Notes under the pieces: generated by a model
What the model was told of the DNA's origin: nothing
The model's input: the letters and a program-made list of their open reading frames with translations, nothing else
Databases searched by the model: none
Part shown: one piece after another, positions 40,959 to 49,279 of the stretch
How the letters are laid out: each line of letters opens with the position of its first letter
Numbering within the stretch: the stretch's first letter is position 1
Assembly (NCBI GenBank): GCA_934717745.1
Contig: CAKUZB010000001.1
Coordinates: forward strand, 248,001 to 312,000
Direction of reading: 5' to 3'
From: an uncultured Candidatus Melainabacteria bacterium
GTDB lineage: Bacteria > Cyanobacteriota > Vampirovibrionia > Gastranaerophilales > Gastranaerophilaceae
Length of the DNA stretch: 64,000 nt
Position numbers and translations under genes: made by a program

Positions 40959-42569
40959 TTAATTTTTTGCATATTTAACCTTTTTTTGTTCATAGGTTGA
41001 TTCTGTAATAAAATCAATTTCCATAAATTGTCTAAATTCTATTAGTTGTTTGGCGATAGCCTCGTTAAATAAATCTACATCTTTATTGTTTTCTGCAAAT
41101 GATAAGAAACTATCATAATAATTATTTTCTTTAATATTAAAACCATCAAATCCAGCAAGTGCTAATTTTTTGATTTTCATATTTTTAAATGCAGTTAATA
41201 ACATACTCATAGAATTATCACCAATTATTTCGTTTTTATTTAATAGTTTTCCGTAATTTAATACAAAATCAAATTCGTCGTAAATTGGTGAGATATTTGA
41301 TGTTGCTATAATTTTAAATTTGTTTTGTTTATTTATTAAAATATCAACATAATGTTCATACCTTTTGTTATTTGAAATAAATAAATAATCGGCTTCACAA
41401 ATAGATGGTATATGATTAATAGAAATAATTACAGGTTTTACCGTTGCAATATATTCTAAAACTTTATTTTTTTGTTTTAATACAGAACGTCCTGGGCCAA
41501 GCAAAAGAATATTTTTTGAAGATAAATTCTTTTCTAAATTTTTGACATCTAAACTATCATCAAAATCTTTTTGTTGATACTCTATATATAATTGTTCTAT
41601 ATAGTCTTTGTTAAATGTTAATTTTTTGGAATGTTCAATTCGTTCAAGAATATTATTTATGGATTTGATTGATAATGTGTTTTTGTCTTTTAAATATTGC
41701 ACATATTTCGGGTGGCAATCATTTAATGCTGAAACATAATATGGCATTGAATAACCCCAATCGTGTTGGTGTTTGTATTTCATTATGTTCAAGTCAATTA
41801 ATTCTAAAATTTCATCAACATCATAATTTTTTGAATAATTCTCATTCATATACATTGCTAATAATTCAATACTAGTATTTCCTGCACTTTTTCCCATTCC
41901 AAAAAGTGAACCGTCAACAATTAAATTTCTTTTTGTTTTCATTTCAATAAATTCTATTGAATTTGCATATCCTAGTTGAAAATTGTTATGAGAATGATAT
42001 CCTAAAGAAATATTTTCATCTAAATTGTTGTCAATTAAGTAGAAATATTTAATTAAATTATCTTTGTGCATTAAACCATAAGTATCAACGATAGACATAG
42101 CATAAGGTTTTAACTTGTTTACTTTTTCAATTAGGTCTAGCATATCTTTATCGGAATATGTTGTAATAGAAACAGGTTGTACAAATACTTTATATCCTTT
42201 ATCTTTTAATTGCTTACAATAATTCAATGCTCCGTCTATATCTTTTTTCTTAAAAATAACTCTAATTCCATCTAAAAAATCAGGGCAACTAATGTTATTA
42301 ATGTTGCAAGTCCCGTAGTCAATCATTGCAACAGTCATTGCTTTTTTGTTTTTTATAACACTGAATAATTCATCAAAAAATTTAGAGGTAGGATTTATTG
42401 TAGCATTAGAATCATTTGTGTATGAGTCGTCAATAAAGCCAACTTCAATAATATCTATATTTGCTTTATTTAAACGGTTGTATATAGTTAAAATATCACT
42501 CTTGCCAAATTTCCAATTGTTTAAAAAACCACCATCTCTTAAGGTACAATCTAATAATTTTATAGACAT
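40959..42569 (-). CDS. DRE-TIM aldolase fused to a DUF115-like domain (copy A)
   Basis: This 536-residue protein starts with an HMG-CoA lyase/DmpG-like aldolase: metal and base motif LDCTLRDGGFLNNW at residues 5-18, IIEVGFIDDSYT, MSIVDTYGLM and the metal-binding GYHSHNNFQLGYAN near 190, then SLFGMGKSAGNTSIE. From about residue 350 a second domain resembles DUF115/MptE-like Rossmann proteins: NILLLGPGRSVLKQK, YLFISNNKRYEHYV and LALAGFDGFNIKENNYYDS. The aldolase should join pyruvate or a similar keto acid to an aldehyde. Its ATG overlaps the stop of the cytidylyltransferase gene (TAATG), so the two proteins are co-translated. The product is unknown. Confidence 0.85.
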   Translation of the reverse strand: MSIKLLDCTLRDGGFLNNWKFGKSDILTIYNRLNKANIDIIEVGFIDDSYTNDSNATINPTSKFFDELFSVIKNKKAMTVAMIDYGTCNINNISCPDFLDGIRVIFKKKDIDGALNYCKQLKDKGYKVFVQPVSITTYSDKDMLDLIEKVNKLKPYAMSIVDTYGLMHKDNLIKYFYLIDNNLDENISLGYHSHNNFQLGYANSIEFIEMKTKRNLIVDGSLFGMGKSAGNTSIELLAMYMNENYSKNYDVDEILELIDLNIMKYKHQHDWGYSMPYYVSALNDCHPKYVQYLKDKNTLSIKSINNILERIEHSKKLTFNKDYIEQLYIEYQQKDFDDSLDVKNLEKNLSSKNILLLGPGRSVLKQKNKVLEYIATVKPVIISINHIPSICEADYLFISNNKRYEHYVDILINKQNKFKIIATSNISPIYDEFDFVLNYGKLLNKNEIIGDNSMSMLLTAFKNMKIKKLALAGFDGFNIKENNYYDSFLSFAENNKDVDLFNEAIAKQLIEFRQFMEIDFITESTYEQKKVKYAKN

Positions 42570-43237
42570 TATTCATTACCTCTTAGTTTTTTATACATAA
42601 ATTCTGCAAATTCAAAATCTACTATATCGTCAATATCAATAGATTCAATCTTGTCTATTGTATATAAATATGGTTTTAATCCAAAAATATCTTTATTTTT
42701 AATCATCGTATTTACTCCGATAACATTTACAGCATGGTTTATTGATACAATATCCGGTAAATCTTGACTTCTGGGTTTGTTTTTCGGATCATAATTAATT
42801 GCTTTGCCATTTAGCCATAAAAACTCTTTTATATAATTTACTGTATTTACGGAGTCGTATTCGCCTTTTATTTCTTTATACTTTTTTATACAGTTAGTAA
42901 CTGTTTGAGGTAATACAAGGGGATTTGTTGCATTTGCAAAAACCATTACATCTGCATTGAAATTTTCAGCAATATTAACATACAATTCATTAGGAGATAC
43001 ACTATTAGTTGAATAATATTCATCTCTTTTAACTGTTTCTGCTCCAAGATTCTTTGCCAATTGAAGCATATTATTATCATTAGAGTTTACAACGACTCCG
43101 GATAATTCAGGGACTTGTTGAAGTTGTTTTATTTTAATCGCTAACAAAGAACTTCCTGCAAACGGTGCTATATTTTTATTCTTCACTCTCATTGAACCGG
43201 AGCGAACGGCAATAAGTGCTTTTATTGTTTGTTTCAT
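42569..43237 (-). CDS. CMP-acylneuraminate synthetase-like cytidylyltransferase (copy A)
   Basis: This 222-residue nucleotidyltransferase resembles NeuA/KdsB-type enzymes, which activate a 2-keto-3-deoxy acid sugar with CTP. It has the CTP loop AVRSGSMRVKNKNIAPF near residues 11-27, VVNSNDNNMLQLAKNLGAE, PNELYVNIAENFNADVMVFA and the substrate block NKPRSQDLPDIV. AGAGG precedes the ATG. The next gene, the aldolase fusion, overlaps its stop by one base. A close paralogue lies on the other side of the XRE gene. The activated sugar is not identifiable from sequence. Confidence 0.87.
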   Translation of the reverse strand: MKQTIKALIAVRSGSMRVKNKNIAPFAGSSLLAIKIKQLQQVPELSGVVVNSNDNNMLQLAKNLGAETVKRDEYYSTNSVSPNELYVNIAENFNADVMVFANATNPLVLPQTVTNCIKKYKEIKGEYDSVNTVNYIKEFLWLNGKAINYDPKNKPRSQDLPDIVSINHAVNVIGVNTMIKNKDIFGLKPYLYTIDKIESIDIDDIVDFEFAEFMYKKLRGNE

Positions 43238-43406
43238 GCTTAACCTCTGTGCTAAATATATTTCTCGTATTTTGTTTTTAAGAAATGTTAACTCATATTA
43301 CTGCTTGTTTTACATATAAAAATATCAAAAAAATGCCAAAAATACAATATGGGACTTCCTTTAAAATAAGCAAATATTTGTTTATAAATAGTAAAAGGGA
43401 TTATTT

Positions 43407-43739
43407 ATGGATGAAATAACAATAAAAAAGTATCTGGGTTTAAGAATTAAACAATTAAGAAAGCAACATCAAATGACTCAATTTGCTCTTGGAGAAAAGA
43501 TTGATATTGACCAACGACAAATTGCATATATTGAGGGTGGAAATAGTTTTCCGTCTTTAAAAACTTTGAATAAACTTGCCCATTTTTTTTCCTGTGAAAT
43601 AAAAGATTTATTTGATTTTGAACATCTTATAAAAAGAACTAATACAAAAGAAAAAATTACTCGGAAATTATCAAAAATGGATATGACAACGTTACATTTA
43701 TGTGAGCAAATTATTGATGTTTTAGAAAAGAACAGATGA
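43407..43739 (+). CDS. XRE-family transcriptional regulator
   Basis: This 110-residue protein has a helix-turn-helix in its first 70 residues: LGLRIKQLRKQHQMTQFALG then EKIDIDQRQIAYIEGGNSFP and SLKTLNKLAHFFSCEIKDLF. The C-terminal 40 residues are a basic helical tail. An AAAGGGA site precedes the ATG. It lies between two divergent cytidylyltransferase-aldolase modules, 169 nt from one and 114 nt from the other, and may regulate both. No operator could be identified with confidence. Confidence 0.88.
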   Translation: MDEITIKKYLGLRIKQLRKQHQMTQFALGEKIDIDQRQIAYIEGGNSFPSLKTLNKLAHFFSCEIKDLFDFEHLIKRTNTKEKITRKLSKMDMTTLHLCEQIIDVLEKNR

Positions 43740-43853
43740 TGTGAAATGTAGTATTATTTTATGTTTTACCTTGCTTTGTTTCATTTATAAATTTTTCTAA
43801 AAAGAGTAACATTGAGGAAGGTTTAAGTTGCATAAAATATAGGAAATATAAAA

Positions 43854-44522
43854 ATGAAACAAACAACAAAAGCATTAATAATGGTTAGATCAGGTTCTCA
43901 AAGGGTTAAAAATAAAAACTTTAAACCCTTTGCAAATAGTAATCTTTTAGAAATTAAGATTAATCAAATGAAAAGAATAAAATCTATTGATGGTATTGTT
44001 GTAAATTCTAATGATGATGAAATGCTTGATTTTGCGAAAAAGATGGGTTGTGAAACAGTAAAAAGGGATCCATATTTTGCAACAGATGAAGTTTCTCCAA
44101 ATGAGTTATATGTAAATTTGGCAGAAACATTTCCTGCTGATGTTGTAGTATTTGCAAATACTACAAGTCCATTAGTAAAAGACGAAACTTTTGAAAAAAC
44201 TATTTCAGAATATTATAAAAATCTAGACAAATATGATTCCTTAAATACGGGACACCTAGTTAAAGAATTTTTATGGTTAGACGGAAAAGCGATTAACTAC
44301 ACACCATCAAAAAAACCTAGAAGTCAGGATTTACCAGATATAGTTTCTCTAGATTCTGCGGTTAACGTAATTTCAAGAGAAAGAATGATAGAATGTCGAA
44401 ATTTTGTTGGAAAAAATCCAAATATCTATATCGTAGATAGTATGGAAGGTTTAGAAATTGATTATCCTATTGATTTCGAATTTGCAGAATTTGTTTACAA
44501 AAAAATGAATAATCTTATATAG
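43854..44522 (+). CDS. CMP-acylneuraminate synthetase-like cytidylyltransferase (copy B)
   Basis: This 222-residue paralogue of the protein at 42569-43237 has the same length and about half of its residues identical by eye: MVRSGSQRVKNKNFKPFANS, VVNSNDDEMLDFAKKMGCE, SPNELYVNLAETFPADVVVF and KKPRSQDLPDIVSLDSAVNV. TAGGAA precedes the ATG. Differences cluster in the C-terminal third (RNFVGKNPNIYIVDSMEGLE), the likely sugar-binding side, so the two copies may use different but related sugars. It is followed 6 nt later by its aldolase partner. Confidence 0.87.
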   Translation: MKQTTKALIMVRSGSQRVKNKNFKPFANSNLLEIKINQMKRIKSIDGIVVNSNDDEMLDFAKKMGCETVKRDPYFATDEVSPNELYVNLAETFPADVVVFANTTSPLVKDETFEKTISEYYKNLDKYDSLNTGHLVKEFLWLDGKAINYTPSKKPRSQDLPDIVSLDSAVNVISRERMIECRNFVGKNPNIYIVDSMEGLEIDYPIDFEFAEFVYKKMNNLI

Positions 44523-44528
44523 GAAATT

Positions 44529-46142
44529 ATGAATAACATTCAAATACTGGATTGTACATTAAGAGATGGAAGTTATATTGTAGAAAGTTTATGGGGCAAT
44601 AATACTTTAAAAGGTATTATTGATAAATTGTGCAAATCAAAAATTGATATTATTGAGGTTGGTTTTTTAAAAGATGTTGATTATATCGATGGTTCAAGTA
44701 CGTTTAATAGTTTACAACAACTAAAAAAATATCTTCCTAAAGATAAAGGGCAGACCTCATATGCTGTCATGATTGATTATGGTCGTTATAAAATAGAAAA
44801 TTTACCTAAAAATGATGGAACAATAGATATTGTAAGAAATTGTTTTTTCAAAAAGGATAGATATGATGCGGTGAAATCTTCCGAATTTATAAAAAAACAA
44901 GGTTATAAACTTTTTGTACAGCCTGTAGATATTTTGGGTTACACTGATAGCGAACTTTTGGAACTTATTGAAATTACAAATAAAATTAAACCGTATGCAT
45001 TTTCAATTGTTGATACATTTGGGTCAATGTATGAAGAGGATTTAATTCGAATTTTTTCGTTATTGAATCATAATCTTGATAAAGATATTAAAATAGGTTT
45101 TCACTCTCATAATAACTTGCAACTATCTTTTGCTTTATCTCAAAAGATTATTGAGTTAAGTACATTTGAAAGAGAAGTTGTTGTTGATACTACTTTATGT
45201 GGAATGGGCAGAGGTGCCGGAAATACAAATACAGAACTTTTAGTAAACTACCTGAATAAAAAATATAATTATGGTTATGATATAAATGAAATCTTGGACT
45301 TAATAGACATACATATTAGTCCGCTAATGAAAGAAAAAACTTGGGGGTATAGCATTCCATATTTTATTGCTGGAATGTATTCAACACACGTACATAATAT
45401 CAGGTATTTACTAGATAAGCATAAAATATGTTCAAAAGATATGCAATTAATCATCGGTTCTCTTGATAATGAAATCAAAAAAAGATATGATTATGATAAT
45501 TTAGAAAACATATATATTTCATATTTTGCAAATGAAATTGATGATAGAAAAACAATTGAAGAACTAAAAAAAAGGTTTAATAAAAAAAATATTTTAATAT
45601 TAGTCCCGGGATATTCTTTAAAAGAAAATAAAGATAAAATCAAAAATTTTCAGCAAAAAACGGAAAATCTGTTAACAATTTCGGTAAATTTTGTTAATAA
45701 AGAATTAATTTCAGACATACTATTTTTTAGTAATTCTATGAGATATGAGTATGCAAGCGAAAAATTTCCGGAAATTGTTAAAAATTCTAAAAAAATAATT
45801 ACTTCCAATATTCAAAAAATATCAACGGATTATATTGTAAATTATAACAACTTAATTAATCGACAATATAAACATTTTGACAATTCGACAATTCTTTTAT
45901 TATCATTGTTAAACAAAATAGGTTGTACCAATATTTATATTGCGGGATTTGACGGATATTCTACAAATGTTCAAAATTCGTACATTGACAAATCTCTTCA
46001 AACTTATATGACTAATGAAGAAAAATTTGAGTTGAATTCAGAAATTTTAAGCATGCTAAAAGATTTAGTAACAGCAGAACGTTCTAATTTAAATTTGAAT
46101 TTTTTAACTGATAGTCAATTTAATCTGGCAAACACAAAGTAA
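44529..46142 (+). CDS. DRE-TIM aldolase fused to a DUF115-like domain (copy B)
   Basis: This 537-residue paralogue of the protein at 40959-42569 has the same domain order. The aldolase part shows LDCTLRDGSYIVESLWG (Ser replaces the second Gly of copy A), IIEVGFLKDV, FSIVDTFGSMYEEDL, GFHSHNNLQLSFALS near residue 190 and CGMGRGAGNTNTELL. The DUF115-like part begins near 357 with ILILVPGYSLKENKDKI and includes LFFSNSMRYEYASEKFPE and IYIAGFDGYSTNVQNSYID. AGGAA precedes the ATG. It converges on the DUF115-like gene with adjacent stop codons. Confidence 0.85.
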   Translation: MNNIQILDCTLRDGSYIVESLWGNNTLKGIIDKLCKSKIDIIEVGFLKDVDYIDGSSTFNSLQQLKKYLPKDKGQTSYAVMIDYGRYKIENLPKNDGTIDIVRNCFFKKDRYDAVKSSEFIKKQGYKLFVQPVDILGYTDSELLELIEITNKIKPYAFSIVDTFGSMYEEDLIRIFSLLNHNLDKDIKIGFHSHNNLQLSFALSQKIIELSTFEREVVVDTTLCGMGRGAGNTNTELLVNYLNKKYNYGYDINEILDLIDIHISPLMKEKTWGYSIPYFIAGMYSTHVHNIRYLLDKHKICSKDMQLIIGSLDNEIKKRYDYDNLENIYISYFANEIDDRKTIEELKKRFNKKNILILVPGYSLKENKDKIKNFQQKTENLLTISVNFVNKELISDILFFSNSMRYEYASEKFPEIVKNSKKIITSNIQKISTDYIVNYNNLINRQYKHFDNSTILLLSLLNKIGCTNIYIAGFDGYSTNVQNSYIDKSLQTYMTNEEKFELNSEILSMLKDLVTAERSNLNLNFLTDSQFNLANTK

Positions 46143-47081
46143 TTATTGTATATTAATAATTTCTACTGTATTATCTAACTCTGGATGTTCATCAATAAAG
46201 TTTTGCGTATAAACATCTTTGAAAATACCTTTTAATCCTATAGGATTTATGGAAATTATTTCCGTATCCGGATAATATAATTGTGCAAATTCTTTAAACA
46301 TTTTCCATTGTCCAACAATTCTTGGATAAGTTTCATCTGTTAAAGCCCTTTTATTTGATGGTAGTTCTTCGCCTGCAAAATGACCTACAGGAGCACTGTC
46401 GCATCCGACAATATAAATACGTTTTGGATTAGTCCATAATAAAAACTGCATAGCCGGAAATGCAATTGTTCCAAAATTGCCCAAAGGTTGAGTTGATATA
46501 TCATAAGAAAAGTTGTAAGTCTTTGATAATCGTGCTTTGTGGACATCTGTGTAAAAACGTTCACAATTAAATTCCAAAATTTTTGACTCTGGGATTTGTT
46601 CATATAGCATACCGTCTTGGTGTCCAATGAATTTTATACAATCATTACCTTTGTATTTTTTTATGTCATCAATTATATTGTAAATACCTTTCCAATCTTG
46701 TGCAAAGAAGTAATCATATTGAATATTTTCTTTTAAGATAGCCCGATTTAGTGCTAAATGTTTGTTGTTGCTTATTGGTTTATAATAATTTAGCGTTGGA
46801 CCAGCACCGCAAAGAACTACACTATTCCCTTGGTTAATATTTTTATATTTAGGAAAAGTTTTTCTATGAAGTTCTGAAATTGAAAAATTTTTTATAGATA
46901 TATCTGATAACTTGCGGAGGTCGTTTTTTATTTGGTTAACATCTGCCATAAGTGTTTCTATCTTTGTTAATTTTTTTTTAAACTTTAACTTTATTCCGCA
47001 AATGGTTATAACTTTATGGATTTTTCTGCCACCATTTCTTTTTTTATTTGTTATTGAAAAAATATTTTGTAAAAAAGTCAT
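46143..47081 (-). CDS. DUF115/sialyltransferase-like Rossmann protein of the glycan locus
   Basis: This protein of about 312 residues starts at the ATG at 47081, which overlaps the upstream epimerase stop (TAATG) and has AGGGGA upstream. The N-terminus carries a basic/hydrophobic patch, HKVITICGIKLKFKKK, like membrane-associated glycosyltransferases. From residue about 85 it reads NSVVLCGAGPTLNYYKPISN, YDYFFAQDWKGIYNII and RIYIVGCDSAPVGHFAGEEL, the pattern of the DUF115/MptE-like and GT42-like Rossmann group. It is likely to transfer or bind a nucleotide-activated sugar, perhaps the product of the neighbouring CMP-sugar modules. Assignment is tentative. Confidence 0.65.
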   Translation of the reverse strand: MTFLQNIFSITNKKRNGGRKIHKVITICGIKLKFKKKLTKIETLMADVNQIKNDLRKLSDISIKNFSISELHRKTFPKYKNINQGNSVVLCGAGPTLNYYKPISNNKHLALNRAILKENIQYDYFFAQDWKGIYNIIDDIKKYKGNDCIKFIGHQDGMLYEQIPESKILEFNCERFYTDVHKARLSKTYNFSYDISTQPLGNFGTIAFPAMQFLLWTNPKRIYIVGCDSAPVGHFAGEELPSNKRALTDETYPRIVGQWKMFKEFAQLYYPDTEIISINPIGLKGIFKDVYTQNFIDEHPELDNTVEIINIQ

Positions 47082-48028
47082 TAAAATCCCCTTTTCCATT
47101 CTACAAATTTTCTAATACCTTCCTCAAAAGTCGTTTGAGGGTTGTAGTTTAGTAATTTTCTAGCCTTTGAAATATCAGATACTGTTTTGTCTACATCTCC
47201 TGGTTGCATTGGCAATCTATCGATTATAGCCTTTTTACCCAGAACTTTTTCTATTGTTTCAATCATTTGAGTTAAAGTTACGGGTGAACCTCCACCAAGA
47301 TTAATAATCTCGTATGGGGTAGTATCGTATTCCATTGCACTGATTATACCACAAACAATATCGTCAATAAAAGTATAATCTCTCTTGGTTGTACCATCTC
47401 CATAAACCGGGATTGGTTTTCCTTGCTCAATTAATTCTGTAAATTTTCTAATTGCCAAATCAGGGCGTTGTTTAGGACCATAAACGGTGAAGAATCTTAA
47501 ACAAACAGATTTTATATCATAAAGTTTATAATATGTGTAAATAATTTGTTCGCAAGCGGATTTTGTTGCTGCATATGGTGAAATGGGTTCTGTAACCTTT
47601 AAATCTTCAGAAAATTTTTCTGCCTTGCAATTTCCATAAACGGAAGAAGATGAAGCAAATACAAGTTTTTTTACCTCAAAATTTTTCATATTTTCAAGGA
47701 TATTAACTGTCCCCTCAATGTTAGAACGAATATATTCTAATGGGTCTTCTAATGATGGTCTAACTCCGGCACGTGCTGCAATGTGAACGACTTTGTCTAT
47801 TTTATTTGTTTCAAAAATTTCTTTGACAAGTTTTCTATCACAAATATCTCCACGATACAGTTTGTAGTTTTCGTTATTTAAATTGCAACTTACATTATTT
47901 TCTTTAATTTTTGGGTCATAATAGTTATTAAAGTTGTCTATTACTATAACTTTTTCATTTTTGCTTAAAAGTTTATCTGCAAGTGTCGAACCAATAAATC
48001 CTGCACCACCTGTTATTAATGTTGTCAT
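47081..48028 (-). CDS. UDP-glucuronate 4-epimerase-like NAD-dependent epimerase
   Basis: This extended short-chain dehydrogenase of 315 residues has ITGGAGFIGSTLADKLL at the N-terminus, HIAARAGVRPSLEDPLEYI, the catalytic YAATKSACE with SSSSVYG, and FFTVYGPKQRPDLAIRKFTE plus PVYGDGTTKRDYTFIDDI. The AGVRPSLEDP and RPDLAIRKF blocks are typical of UDP-glucuronate 4-epimerases, which make UDP-galacturonate from the product of ugd (15752-17053). GDP-mannose dehydratase or WbpP-like epimerase are alternatives. AAAGGA precedes the ATG. The DUF115-like gene overlaps its stop. Confidence 0.87.
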   Translation of the reverse strand: MTTLITGGAGFIGSTLADKLLSKNEKVIVIDNFNNYYDPKIKENNVSCNLNNENYKLYRGDICDRKLVKEIFETNKIDKVVHIAARAGVRPSLEDPLEYIRSNIEGTVNILENMKNFEVKKLVFASSSSVYGNCKAEKFSEDLKVTEPISPYAATKSACEQIIYTYYKLYDIKSVCLRFFTVYGPKQRPDLAIRKFTELIEQGKPIPVYGDGTTKRDYTFIDDIVCGIISAMEYDTTPYEIINLGGGSPVTLTQMIETIEKVLGKKAIIDRLPMQPGDVDKTVSDISKARKLLNYNPQTTFEEGIRKFVEWKRGF

Positions 48029-48212
48029 CTATTTTTCCTTTATTTTGAAACTGTTGTAATCTGTATGCCCACAAATTTCAAACAAATTTTAGATACTGTT
48101 TAATACCTCAATTTTATCATGAAAAATTTAAAAGATATTTACGATATGTTTTTTTTATGGTAAGAAAGTAGAAGTTATATTTCTTTTTTGAAGTAACTAT
48201 AATGAGGGATGT

Positions 48213-49241
48213 ATGGTTAAATATTCAATTATAATTCCAACTTGTCATAAAGAGATGATAGAAAGATGCTTAAAATATATTGCTGAATTGAAACAACCAA
48301 AATTTGAGTATGAAGTTATTGTAATACAAAATTCTTCAGATGAAAATATAAAAGAAATAGTTGATGGTTATGTTAGTAGAATTCAAAATTTAAGATTTTG
48401 TTATGAAAGTAATCTTGGTATTATTCATTCAAGACATAGAGGTATTGTTGAGTCAAATGGTGAAATTTTATGTTATCTTGACGATGACAGTTTTGTTGAC
48501 AAAGATTGGCTAGTTGAAATAGAAAAAACTTTTAATGAAAATGTCGATGCGGTGTTGGTTGGGGGAAATAATTTACCCTTGTTTGAAACTTCTCCTCCAA
48601 AATGGCTGAAATATTTTTGGAAAGAGACATCGTATGGAAAATACTTAAGTGAGTTAAGTTTAATTGATTTTTATAAAAATAAAATGAAAATTCCCGCTTG
48701 GTTTGTTTTTGGGTGCAATTTTATTATAAAAAAAAGTGTTTTATTGGAATATAAAGGATTTAATCCTGATACCTATAACCAAGATATGATAAAATATAGA
48801 GGAGATGGTGAAACTGCACTATCTTGTAAATTGAATAAGAGTGGACATGTTGCATATTTTAATCCAAAAATAAAGATTCATCATTTTGTTCCAAAATCAA
48901 GAATGACGTTGGAGTATTTTAAAAAAAGAGGTTTTTGCCAGGGGATTTCTGATTCGTTTTCAAACATAAGGTTGGAAAATGGATTTTCTTATTTTTCGTT
49001 TGAGCCAAATAGTAATCTTTTAAAAAAAAGGTTACCTATAATACAAAGAAAATTTAAAAAACATATAAGACCTTTAATAATAAAATTAGATAAAATCTTC
49101 AATTGGCAGGATTACAAAACTTATATGAAAATCAAATCCGAATATAAAGAATCTTATATGAGGGGATATGAATTTCATCAAAATGAAGTAAAGAACGATT
49201 CAGAATTAAAGCATTGGGTTTTAAAAGAGAATTATTTATAA
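48213..49241 (+). CDS. Family 2 glycosyltransferase
   Basis: This 342-residue protein begins with a GT-A fold: YSIIIPTCHKEMIERCLKYI, YEVIVIQNSSDENIKEIVDG, GIIHSRHRGIVESNGEILCY and the metal-binding LDDDSFVDKDWL (DDD). FGCNFIIKKSVLLEYKGFNP and RGDGETALSCKLNKSG give the acceptor and catalytic-base region. It is cytosolic, with a basic C-terminal tail. A TATAAT at 48198-48203 would place the transcript start about 3 nt before the ATG, leaving almost no leader. It starts the rightward pair of glycosyltransferases. The sugar is unknown. Confidence 0.88.
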   Translation: MVKYSIIIPTCHKEMIERCLKYIAELKQPKFEYEVIVIQNSSDENIKEIVDGYVSRIQNLRFCYESNLGIIHSRHRGIVESNGEILCYLDDDSFVDKDWLVEIEKTFNENVDAVLVGGNNLPLFETSPPKWLKYFWKETSYGKYLSELSLIDFYKNKMKIPAWFVFGCNFIIKKSVLLEYKGFNPDTYNQDMIKYRGDGETALSCKLNKSGHVAYFNPKIKIHHFVPKSRMTLEYFKKRGFCQGISDSFSNIRLENGFSYFSFEPNSNLLKKRLPIIQRKFKKHIRPLIIKLDKIFNWQDYKTYMKIKSEYKESYMRGYEFHQNEVKNDSELKHWVLKENYL

Positions 49242-49264
49242 AAAATCACATGAAAGATTTATTG

Positions 49265-49273
49265 TGGTATAAT
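49265..49273 (+). promoter_or_regulatory. Extended -10 element directly before the GT4 gene (leaderless start)
   Basis: TGGTATAAT ends 6 nt before the ATG at 49280. A normal +1 would therefore be the A of the ATG. No ribosome site exists between them. Confidence 0.55.
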
Positions 49274-49279
49274 TAGGTT

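Noticed and set aside
40959..42569. 4-hydroxy-2-oxovalerate aldolase of aromatic degradation
   Set aside because: The aldolase part is similar, but the fused DUF115-like domain, the coupled cytidylyltransferase and the glycan setting do not fit an aromatic catabolic pathway.
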